Part shown: piece by piece, positions 57,384 to 64,000 of the stretch
How the letters are laid out: each line of letters begins with the position of its first letter
How positions within the stretch are numbered: the first letter of the stretch is position 1
DNA from: Lysinibacillus halotolerans
GTDB taxonomy: Bacteria > Bacillota > Bacilli > Bacillales_A > Planococcaceae
Reading direction: 5' to 3'
Length of the DNA stretch: 64,000 bases
NCBI RefSeq assembly: GCF_003711845.1
Contig: NZ_RHLQ01000009.1
Location: 18,956 to 82,955, forward strand
Notes under the pieces: model-generated
What the model was told of the DNA's origin: nothing
The model's input: the letters and a program-made list of their open reading frames with translations, nothing else
Databases searched by the model: none
Translations under genes and position numbers: made by a program

Positions 57384-57749
57384 ATGTCAATATTGGTCTT
57401 AGAAAGTTATGTATTAGAAGATTTAAATAATTGGTATGTAGAAGTCGAGAATGAATTAGCAAAAATTCAAAAGGTTATTGATGAAAAGAAAAAAAGAATG
57501 CGTATTATTGAAGCGAGATGGGATATTATAAGAAATTCTTTTGATGAATTAGAAGATAACCTTGAACAAGAGGAAATAGAAAAACAATGGAACTTACATG
57601 GCAGACATTTAGAAGATGAATATAACCTTTTAGAAATTGAATTATCGGCAACAAATTCAGAAATTGTAGAGAAAAAGAGATCATTAGAAGCAATAAAATT
57701 AAATATAGATAAAGTAATTAAAGCTAGTGTCATAAGTCACGATCTATAA
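57384..57749 (+). CDS. coiled-coil cargo protein (121 aa)
   Basis: 121 residues, nearly all helical and charged (NELAKIQKVIDEKKKRMRII and LEIELSATNSEIVEKKRSLE), with heptad spacing that predicts a coiled coil. ATG at 57384 after GAAGGGCG. No family recognised. It has its own promoter, and its stop codon lies inside the loop side of the terminator at 57736-57765. Confidence 0.6.
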   Translation: MSILVLESYVLEDLNNWYVEVENELAKIQKVIDEKKKRMRIIEARWDIIRNSFDELEDNLEQEEIEKQWNLHGRHLEDEYNLLEIELSATNSEIVEKKRSLEAIKLNIDKVIKASVISHDL

Positions 57750-57765
57750 GATCGTGGCTTTTTTT
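57736..57765 (+). terminator. terminator after the coiled-coil gene
   Basis: CACGATCT (57738-57745) pairs with AGATCGTG (57749-57756), then GC and a T-run (57759-57765). Confidence 0.88.
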
Positions 57766-57782
57766 AATTTAAAGAAAAATAC

Positions 57783-57812
57783 TTAGAAAGTAGTTCTTTT
57801 TAATTATATAAT
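57783..57812 (+). promoter_or_regulatory. possible promoter of the small membrane protein gene
   Basis: TTAGAA (57783-57788), 18 bases, TATAAT (57807-57812). The region is so AT-rich that this is less certain. Confidence 0.45.
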
Positions 57813-57843
57813 TATAAAAAGTATAGAAAAGGTGGTGGGTTTT

Positions 57844-58083
57844 TTGCCTCGAGTAGATTTATCTTTTATGTCTCAAGGTGCAGAAGTTATTCGAAATCAT
57901 ATACTTATTATAGGTGGAATAATAATCTTAGTAATAGGTGTTCAATTAATTATTTATAAATTAATCAGAATGCCTAGATGGTTAGAGAAGATCATGTTTA
58001 CATGTGTAACCATCGGAGTTTTTGCTTTGGTTGTAGTTAGTATATATATTCCGGGAATTGCAACAAAGCTAGGGTTAAATTAA
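57844..58083 (+). CDS. 79-aa two-TM cargo protein
   Basis: A TTG start at 57844, eight bases after AAAGGTGGTG, gives 79 residues (MPRVDLSFMSQGAEVIRNHI). Two membrane helices (about residues 19-38 and 51-71) are separated by a short basic loop (KLIRMPRWLEK). The size and layout recall small phage membrane proteins or holins, but position far from lysis genes argues against lysis. An alternative GTG at 57832 adds four residues. A terminator follows at once. Confidence 0.6.
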   Translation: MPRVDLSFMSQGAEVIRNHILIIGGIIILVIGVQLIIYKLIRMPRWLEKIMFTCVTIGVFALVVVSIYIPGIATKLGLN

Positions 58084-58089
58084 AATACA

Positions 58090-58124
58090 AAGGCCGCACT
58101 CATTATGAGTAGCGGCTTTTTTTA
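58090..58124 (+). terminator. terminator after the small membrane protein gene
   Basis: GCCGC (58093-58097) pairs with GCGGC (58112-58116) and ACTCA (58098-58102) with TGAGT (58106-58110), followed by a T-run. Confidence 0.87.
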
Positions 58125-58169
58125 TGTTTATTTTAATAGAAATTTAATTAATTTTAAAGAATAATATTT

Positions 58170-58337
58170 GCACCCACAACCCTTTAACACAACATAATTT
58201 AGGAACTGTGCGTTTTTAAATAAATAATTTTTAAAATACAGTAATAACAAGAATGCAACGGCAAAAATAAAACGCAACAGAATTATAGATATGTTGTGTT
58301 ATAGGGTGCACTACCTGACGAATGCCACTTATAAGTG
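58170..58337. repeat. nested inverted repeat and palindrome before HNH
   Basis: Outer arms: GCACCC (58170-58175) with TAACACAACAT (58185-58195) against ATGTTGTGTTA (58291-58301) with GGGTGC (58304-58309). Inner arms: CTGTGCGTTTTT (about 58206-58217) against AAAACGCAACAG (about 58269-58280). A perfect palindrome CACTTATAAGTG follows at 58326-58337. The 295-base gap holds no credible gene. It could be a folded RNA, a remnant of a small mobile repeat or a late-control site. Confidence 0.5.
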
Positions 58338-58378
58338 AAAGGGAAAAACGTTTTGAACTATGAAAAGGAGCGTTATAC

Positions 58379-58708
58379 ATGATTAGTCAGAAACGTTTTA
58401 AAGAGCTTATGAGATACATTCATGAGGGCAATCTCATGAAGTTTTATAAGTCTCGTGAATGGATGAGGCTTAGACTTCAAGCACTTGAGCGTGACAATTA
58501 TGAATGCCAAGAATGTAAACGTAAAGGTAGGTATCGTAGAGCACAGTGCGTTCATCACTTAAAAGAAGTTAAAGTGGTTCCGATATTAGCCTTAACTCTT
58601 AGTAATCTAGAAAGCTTATGTAACTCTTGTCATAACAAGATGCATGATCGTTATGGGACAATCATGGTCCAACAAGGAAAAAGATTTGTTAACGAAGAGA
58701 AATGGTAA
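58379..58708 (+). CDS. HNH endonuclease
   Basis: A 109-residue HNH nuclease. The pattern is complete: zinc Cys in CQECKR, catalytic His pair in CVHHLKEVK, Asn in LSNLESLC and final CNSCHNKMHDR. HNH proteins encoded directly beside the terminase genes are needed with TerL for cohesive-end cleavage and genome packaging in HK97-type phages. AAGGAGCG precedes the ATG. It is separated from the small terminase by a segment that may contain cos. Confidence 0.92.
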   Translation: MISQKRFKELMRYIHEGNLMKFYKSREWMRLRLQALERDNYECQECKRKGRYRRAQCVHHLKEVKVVPILALTLSNLESLCNSCHNKMHDRYGTIMVQQGKRFVNEEKW

Positions 58709-58870
58709 ACCAAAAACAATTTTATACCCCCCTTAAAAAAATTCGGCTTTTTTTCGGGGGACAATTCAACGGAGGGGGGCGATGGGAAAAAATATTTTTT
58801 CATTTCCTCACGTGAGTTCGATTTGCATACAAGTTGCAACTAGTAGTTAGGGGTGCAAGGTGGTGGAGAG
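58709..58870 (+). other. candidate cos/packaging region
   Basis: Between HNH and the small terminase lies a run of CCCCCC (58727-58732) and GGGGG (58756-58760) that can pair with A7/T7 stretches around TTCGGC, followed by GGAGGGGGGCG (about 58771-58781). Such GC clamps in an otherwise AT-rich region between HNH and TerS suit a cos site. No overhang can be assigned. Confidence 0.35.
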
Positions 58871-59398
58871 ATGGAAAAAAAGAATCATGAACAAGCGTTA
58901 ATCGATTATAAAAAAGGTTTGAAATACAAGGAAATTGCGGAAAAGTACGATGTATCTATTAATACAGTGAAAAGTTGGCATCGACGTTATGATTGGGCCA
59001 AAAAAATTACTGAAAATGATGAAGATGAAGAACAAAATAGTAATGAATTGCACACAAAAACGGTGAAAAATGAAAAATACAAACGCACCCGTAAAAATAT
59101 TGAAGCTAGTTTACGGAAGCAATTGGAAGAAAACGGGATAGTACAAGCTCACTATAGCGATTTAATAAATGATTATATGTCTTTATGGGATGTAAAAAAT
59201 AAATTGATCGCAGATATTGAAGAACGTGGAGTAACGGTTTTAGTGGTAAATGGTCGTAGTGTTAATAAAAAGAAGAATGATAGCGTGACGGAGTTGAACA
59301 AAACCAATGCACAAATGTTAAAACTTCTTAGTGAGCTAGGCTTAGATGCTTCAAAAGTAGAAAAGCCAGGTGGTGATGATGATGGTGACGACGTGTAA
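58871..59398 (+). CDS. terS: terminase small subunit, P27 family
   Basis: The ATG at 58871 after GGTGGTGGAG gives 175 residues ([20 protein letters not shown]). An N-terminal HTH recognises packaging DNA ([20 protein letters not shown]), then a helical oligomerisation part typical of P27 ([20 protein letters not shown]), and an acidic end ([11 protein letters not shown]). The large-subunit gene starts in its last 17 bases. Confidence 0.88.
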   Translation: MEKKNHEQALIDYKKGLKYKEIAEKYDVSINTVKSWHRRYDWAKKITENDEDEEQNSNELHTKTVKNEKYKRTRKNIEASLRKQLEENGIVQAHYSDLINDYMSLWDVKNKLIADIEERGVTVLVVNGRSVNKKKNDSVTELNKTNAQMLKLLSELGLDASKVEKPGGDDDGDDV

Positions 59399-61055
59399 TT
59401 CACATGAATTCATAGATACGTATTTTGATTTAATTGAATCTGGGAAAGTGGCTGCCTGCGAAGAACAGTTTCTTCTAAAAGATTACATCCTTAAAATACT
59501 GGCTCGTGACGATGTGTATATTAACCACCAAATGGTTAATGATAGCGTTGAGATACCAGCAAAGTATTTTCCATATAAACTATTTGACTGGCAGAAGTTC
59601 GTGAATGTTTTTATATTCGGTCTACGTTGGAAATCAGATGATTCATTAGTATTCGATAGGTACCTTCTTTATATGGGGCGTGGTGCTGGTAAAAATGGAT
59701 TCTTTTCATGGGATTCTTTTTTTATGATGACAAAGCAGCATGGAATACCAAATTATCATATTGATATTGTGGCAACATCAGAGACGCAAGCAAAAACGTC
59801 ATTTGAAGATGTATATAACGTATTGGAAGAGAAAGCAAACTTAAAAAAATTGAAAAATGCTTTCTATCGTTCAAAAGAAAAGATTCAAAATAACGCGACA
59901 AAAAGCACGTTGACTTTTAATACATCAAATGCTCGAACTAAGGATGGTAAGCGTTCAGGGTGTGTTGCGTTTGATGAAGAGCATGAATATAAAGATTACG
60001 AAACTATCAAAGTTTTCACTTCCGGTGGGGGTAAAATAAAAGATTATAGGGAATTTCATATGTCTACTGATGGGAAAGTTCGAGGAGGCCCGTTAGATGA
60101 TTTAAAAGAAGAAGCACGTGCAATCTTACATGGTGAAATTGGAATTGAGGAATCTTCTTTATTTCCGTTTATTTGTAAATTAGATGATCCTAGTGAGGTT
60201 GACGATTTTAAAAATTGGGAGAAGGCAAATCCTTCATTACCATACAACGTTAATTTACAACGAAAAATGAAAAAGGAATATAGTCAAATGCAACGAAACG
60301 CGGCTATTCGTATTGAGTTTATGACAAAGAGAATGAACTGCCCAGTTGAAGATACTCGTTTTGAAGTTGCTTCATATGAGGATCGTTTAGCAACAAATCA
60401 GCCTGTTCCATATGACAAACTAGAAGGGTTAGATACAATCGGCGGTGTTGACTTTGCAGATGTTCGAGATTTCTGCTCAGTTGGATTATTAGCCAAATAC
60501 AATGGGAAACGTTATTGGTTACACCATACGTTTATTCACCAAAAAGCATTAGAATTACAAGACATCAATAAGGATATTGTACAGATTGCTCTGGATAAAG
60601 GACTTGCAGAAATAGTTTATGGTAAGTCGATTCCACCAGAAAAGATAGTTGCTTGGTTTGTTAAACAAGCAGAAACGTTTTATATAAAGAAAATCTCTTT
60701 AGATACTTATAGAGCCAGGATATTAGGTCCAGCACTTAAAGAGGCAGGTTTTGAAGTGGAAGTCTGTCGTACAGGGAAATTTACACACTCTCAATTATCA
60801 CCATTAGTTGATGATATGTTTATTAATCAAACATTAGTTTTTGGCGATGATCCATTAATGCGATGGTATGTCGGAAATGTTTATGTAGATTACCTGGATA
60901 ATCAAAACAAAGAATACAAAAAAATAGATCCTGAAAAGCGAAAAACAGATGGTTTTTTCGCTTTTTTACATGCACTGAATTTTGACTCTGAATTAGAGGA
61001 CTATGGAGACATTGACTATGAATCTTTAGCAGAGTTCAAACCAATTGTTATTTAG
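59382..61055 (+). CDS. terL: terminase large subunit
   Basis: The ATP-driven packaging motor and nuclease. The ATG at 59382 after AGGTGGTG gives 557 residues. Walker A variant [11 protein letters not shown] (about residues 100-110), Walker [12 protein letters not shown], and the RNase H-like nuclease start with [20 protein letters not shown]. The acidic active-site residue is in the last of these. The Terminase_1 (HK97/YmfN-like) type fits with P27 TerS and HNH. It overlaps terS by 17 bases. Confidence 0.95.
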   Translation: MVTTCNSHEFIDTYFDLIESGKVAACEEQFLLKDYILKILARDDVYINHQMVNDSVEIPAKYFPYKLFDWQKFVNVFIFGLRWKSDDSLVFDRYLLYMGRGAGKNGFFSWDSFFMMTKQHGIPNYHIDIVATSETQAKTSFEDVYNVLEEKANLKKLKNAFYRSKEKIQNNATKSTLTFNTSNARTKDGKRSGCVAFDEEHEYKDYETIKVFTSGGGKIKDYREFHMSTDGKVRGGPLDDLKEEARAILHGEIGIEESSLFPFICKLDDPSEVDDFKNWEKANPSLPYNVNLQRKMKKEYSQMQRNAAIRIEFMTKRMNCPVEDTRFEVASYEDRLATNQPVPYDKLEGLDTIGGVDFADVRDFCSVGLLAKYNGKRYWLHHTFIHQKALELQDINKDIVQIALDKGLAEIVYGKSIPPEKIVAWFVKQAETFYIKKISLDTYRARILGPALKEAGFEVEVCRTGKFTHSQLSPLVDDMFINQTLVFGDDPLMRWYVGNVYVDYLDNQNKEYKKIDPEKRKTDGFFAFLHALNFDSELEDYGDIDYESLAEFKPIVI

Positions 61056-61069
61056 AAAGGGGTGGTACC

Positions 61070-62227
61070 ATGTCAATGTTTGGTTGGCTAAAAAATTGGA
61101 ATCCATTTTCGTCAAATAAAGATTTAATGAACATTGTTGTACAACTTACAGTTGCAGACTCATATAAACGACTAGCAATAGATGCATGTGTAAATTTAAT
61201 TGCTGACGCATTTGCAAGATGCGAGTTTAAAACGATGGAAAATAACAAATCGGTGAAAAAAATTAACTATTACCTAATGAATGTAGCGCCTAACCAAAAT
61301 GAAAATGCAGTTGAATTCTGGAAAAAGATAATTTACAAACTCTATTACAATAATGAAGTATTGGTAATTCCTCAAAATGAAATGTGGTATGTCGCTGATA
61401 GTTTCGACAAAGAAGAATATGCATTTAAAGAAAATACTTACTCCGGTGTGACAATAGGAGATTTGAGTTTAACTAAAACTTTTAAAGAAAGCCAAGTTTT
61501 CTATTTCAAACTAAATAACGAAAACGTGATGAATGTTATAAACACACTATATTCGGACTATGGTTCTCTTATTTCTTCTGCTAGAGATATTTATAAGCGT
61601 TCTAATGCTAAACGACTAGTATTAAAAGGGGATTTCTTAAGACCACAAAATGACAAACGCCAAGAACAAATTAACGAGATGCTTACAGCTCAATTTAAAC
61701 CTTGGTTGGAAGCTAATAATGCCGGAGCTATTTTTCAATTACAGGATGGTTACACACTAGAAGATTTAAGTGGTAATGGAAAAAGTGGAGCAAATAAAAA
61801 CGATAGTCGTGACGTTCGCAATTTAGTGGATGATATATTTGATTTTGTTTCCTCAGCCTTACATGTGCCACGGGGATTAGTGAAAGGTGACGTTGTGAAC
61901 GTAAAGGAGTTAGTTAATTATTTCTTAATGTTTGGATTGCTACCACTAATCGATTTGATTTCAGCAGAAGTCAATAAAAAATGGTACAAGCAAGAAGAAT
62001 ATCTAAATGGCAACTATATAAAAATAGATGCTACGAATATTAAAGTGACAGATTTATCTGACTTAGCAACAGCACTAGATAAGTTGTTTGCTATTGGAGG
62101 ATTATCGATTAACGACATTATTGAGCGAATCGGTGGGGAACGAATTAATGAGCCGTGGGCAGATAAACGATATGTCACTAAAAACTATTCTGATGCCTCT
62201 GCATTAGAAGGAGGTGAAGACATTTGA
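61070..62227 (+). CDS. HK97-family portal protein
   Basis: The portal forms the dodecameric DNA entry ring at one capsid vertex. It has 385 residues (MSMFGWLKNWNPFSSNKDLM). Family features: VADSYKRLAIDACVNLIADA near the start, ALHVPRGLVKGDVVNVKELV, and TDLSDLATALDKLFAIGGLS with RIGGERIN near the end. It overlaps the protease start by 4 bases. Confidence 0.92.
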   Translation: MSMFGWLKNWNPFSSNKDLMNIVVQLTVADSYKRLAIDACVNLIADAFARCEFKTMENNKSVKKINYYLMNVAPNQNENAVEFWKKIIYKLYYNNEVLVIPQNEMWYVADSFDKEEYAFKENTYSGVTIGDLSLTKTFKESQVFYFKLNNENVMNVINTLYSDYGSLISSARDIYKRSNAKRLVLKGDFLRPQNDKRQEQINEMLTAQFKPWLEANNAGAIFQLQDGYTLEDLSGNGKSGANKNDSRDVRNLVDDIFDFVSSALHVPRGLVKGDVVNVKELVNYFLMFGLLPLIDLISAEVNKKWYKQEEYLNGNYIKIDATNIKVTDLSDLATALDKLFAIGGLSINDIIERIGGERINEPWADKRYVTKNYSDASALEGGEDI

Positions 62228-62967
62228 CGAAACGTCGTTTTAAAAACAATCCGTACAGCAATACGTACGGACAAAAACATATAACAAATCAGTTTGAAGC
62301 AACAGCTTCTGAGAATGTTGCGAAACTAATTATTTATGGTGACATAGGCGAAAGTTGGTGGGATGATAATTCAACATCAGCAAATGATGTTGAAAATGCC
62401 TTAAAAAACATTGATGCCGATGAAATTCATGTACACATTAATTCTCTTGGCGGAGATGTATTTGATGGTATTACTATTTATAACCTTTTAAAAAACCATG
62501 ATGCAAAAGTTATTATCCATATAGATGGTGTTGCAGCATCTGCAGCTTCTTTAATAGCCATGTCTGGTGATGAAGTGATTATGAATACGGGTTCTATGAT
62601 CATGATTCATGAGGCATCAACATGGGTTTGGGGTACCAAAACCGATATTCAAAAAACATTGAATGCATTAGAAGGTATTGATAAATCCATTGCCAATATT
62701 TATATGACTAGATTCAAAGGTGAAAAAGAAGATGTAGAAAAACTCATCGTTGCTGAAACTTGGTTTACAGATGAAGAAGCTGTAGAAGTAGGTTTTGCAG
62801 ATAGTGTTGGAAATACAACTCAGTCAGAAGAAGAGGAAGAGGAAGAAGAAGAACTAGATCCGTTAGAAGTAAAAAATAGCATTCTTGCAAAATTCCGAAA
62901 TAAAAAACCAGAGCAAAATGAAAAACAAAATATTCTTAATAAATTCAAGCGCAACTCAAACGAGTAG
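62224..62967 (+). CDS. Clp-type prohead protease
   Basis: The head maturation protease that cuts scaffold sequences during capsid assembly. A TTG start at 62224 overlaps the portal stop (GGAGGTGAAG upstream); 247 residues. ClpP fold: INSLGGDVFDGITIYNLL, catalytic Ser in DGVAASAASLIAMSG and His in IMIHEASTWVWG. The C-terminal part has a Glu-rich tract (about residues 199-210) and a Lys/Asn-rich tail, possibly a scaffold-like extension. Confidence 0.92.
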   Translation: MTKRRFKNNPYSNTYGQKHITNQFEATASENVAKLIIYGDIGESWWDDNSTSANDVENALKNIDADEIHVHINSLGGDVFDGITIYNLLKNHDAKVIIHIDGVAASAASLIAMSGDEVIMNTGSMIMIHEASTWVWGTKTDIQKTLNALEGIDKSIANIYMTRFKGEKEDVEKLIVAETWFTDEEAVEVGFADSVGNTTQSEEEEEEEEELDPLEVKNSILAKFRNKKPEQNEKQNILNKFKRNSNE

Positions 62968-63003
62968 CGTTTTTTATTTTAAAAAAATAGGAGGGCAAAT
63001 AAT

Positions 63004-64000
63004 ATGCCAGGAATTTTAAACCCAGATCAAAATATGCAAGCACAAAATGAAATGAAGTCTAATATCGTTGCAGCTTTACAAGAAGGGGACACAGAAAAAT
63101 TTGCAAATGCTCTAGTGGCGCTTGCAGGTGGCATTCAAAACCAAATATTACAAGAAGCACAGTCATTGGTTACAAACGAAATGAGCGATTCTCGTATCTT
63201 AGCTGAGCGCGGTATACGTCCATTAACTTCTGCAGAACAAAAGTATTACAATGCTGTTATTAACAATGAAGGTTTTGGCGGAGTTGAAGAGCTTGTACCC
63301 GCGACGGTAATTAATCGAGTATTTGATGAATTAGAACAATCACACGCTTTATTACAAGCAATTACTTTTGTAAATACAACTGGTGTCACTAAATGGATTA
63401 CTAAAAACGGTGATGTAAACCCAGCATTTTGGGGTAAATTAACAGACGCAATCAAGAAAAAACTTGATAACGGATTTAATGTTGTTAATACAAATCTATA
63501 TAAATTATCAGCTTATTTACCAGTCGCTAAATCAATGCTGAACTTAGGACCTGAATGGTTAGATAAATATGTTCGCGCGGTATTAGTAGAAGCTTGTAAT
63601 ATCGCTTTAGAAACTGCTGTTGTTTCGGGTACTGGTAAAGATGAACCAATTGGAATGATTAAAGATTTAAATGGAGCGGTAGTAGATGGTGTATATCCTG
63701 ATAAAACAGCAACAGCATTATCAGATTTAACACCAAAGTCACTTGGTAAAAATGTGATGTACCCTCTTACTAAAAACGGTAAAAGAAAAGTGAGTAACGT
63801 CATTTTAGTTGTTAACCCTGCAGATTATTGGGAAAAACTATTCCCTGCTACAACAGTTTTAACAGCAGATGGAAATTATGTTTATGGGGTATTACCAATT
63901 CCGGCAACAATTATAGAATCTGTTGCAATGCCGGTTGGTAAAATGGCAGCGGGAGTTGCAGCTGATTACTTCCTTGGTGTAGGTTCTTCTCAAAAAATTG
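63004..64000 (+). CDS. HK97-type major capsid protein (partial)
   Basis: Starts at ATG 63004 after AGGAGGG and is open to the window end (about 332 codons, no stop). The N-terminal part (NPDQNMQAQNEMKSNIVAAL) is a short delta domain. The HK97-fold capsid segment follows: LVPATVINRVFDELEQSHAL, then KLSAYLPVAKSMLNLGPEWL and NVILVVNPADYWEKLFPATT. The visible end, AAGVAADYFLGVGSSQKI, is typical of the A-domain region. It completes the order portal, protease, capsid of HK97-type phages. Confidence 0.92.
   Translation, partial: MPGILNPDQNMQAQNEMKSNIVAALQEGDTEKFANALVALAGGIQNQILQEAQSLVTNEMSDSRILAERGIRPLTSAEQKYYNAVINNEGFGGVEELVPATVINRVFDELEQSHALLQAITFVNTTGVTKWITKNGDVNPAFWGKLTDAIKKKLDNGFNVVNTNLYKLSAYLPVAKSMLNLGPEWLDKYVRAVLVEACNIALETAVVSGTGKDEPIGMIKDLNGAVVDGVYPDKTATALSDLTPKSLGKNVMYPLTKNGKRKVSNVILVVNPADYWEKLFPATTVLTADGNYVYGVLPIPATIIESVAMPVGKMAAGVAADYFLGVGSSQKI

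Overview
The window is a low-GC Bacillota chromosome, almost certainly Bacillales. Strong AGGAGG-type ribosome binding sites, frequent TTG/GTG starts and the gene order nusG-rplK-rplA-rplJ-rplL-methyltransferase-rpoB-rpoC-rplGB-rpsL-rpsG-fusA-tuf, then S10-spc-alpha, ecfA1A2T-truA and rplM-rpsI, all match that order. Low GC and the protein sequences suggest a Lysinibacillus/Ureibacillus/Solibacillus-like genus (Caryophanaceae/Planococcaceae); this genus-level guess is inference from memory and has not been tested by search. No rRNA, tRNA or CRISPR array was seen.

Positions 1-16281 hold the rplK-rplA, rplJL, rpoBC and str operons, with visible promoters, an L10-type leader with an attenuator hairpin, and terminators. 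Positions 16313-22402 are an accessory insert between tuf and rpsJ: a BceRS-BceAB-like peptide-antibiotic sensing and efflux module, then a YuiF/NhaC-like antiporter. Positions 22559-37095 are the S10-spc-alpha supercluster from rpsJ to rplQ. Between adk and infA, where Bacillales normally carry map, only a shattered remnant of map is left. Positions 37096-37530 contain no gene but several tandem RNA-like hairpins, followed by ecfA1-ecfA2-ecfT-truA and rplM-rpsI.

Immediately after the rpsI terminator (41836-41868) a siphovirus-type prophage begins and runs off the right end. It has a leftward lysogeny arm (integrase, ImmA-like protease, ImmR-like repressor), a divergent control region with repeated operators, and a long rightward early region. 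That early region includes small regulators, an ORF6N protein, a replisome organizer, YopX, SSB and dUTPase. A sigma-like late activator overlaps a second, short tyrosine recombinase. An HK97-type packaging and head module follows (HNH, TerS, TerL, portal, Clp-type protease, major capsid cut by the window end).

Between the second recombinase and HNH lies an AT-rich cargo block (about 54740-58125) of four genes, each with its own near-consensus promoter, three of them followed by an intrinsic terminator. They are a Panacea-domain (DUF4065) antitoxin-like protein, a large four-TM membrane protein that appears to start at an ATT codon, a coiled-coil protein and a small two-TM protein. This block is the best candidate in the window for an undescribed system, perhaps toxin-antitoxin or anti-phage, but its function is inference only.
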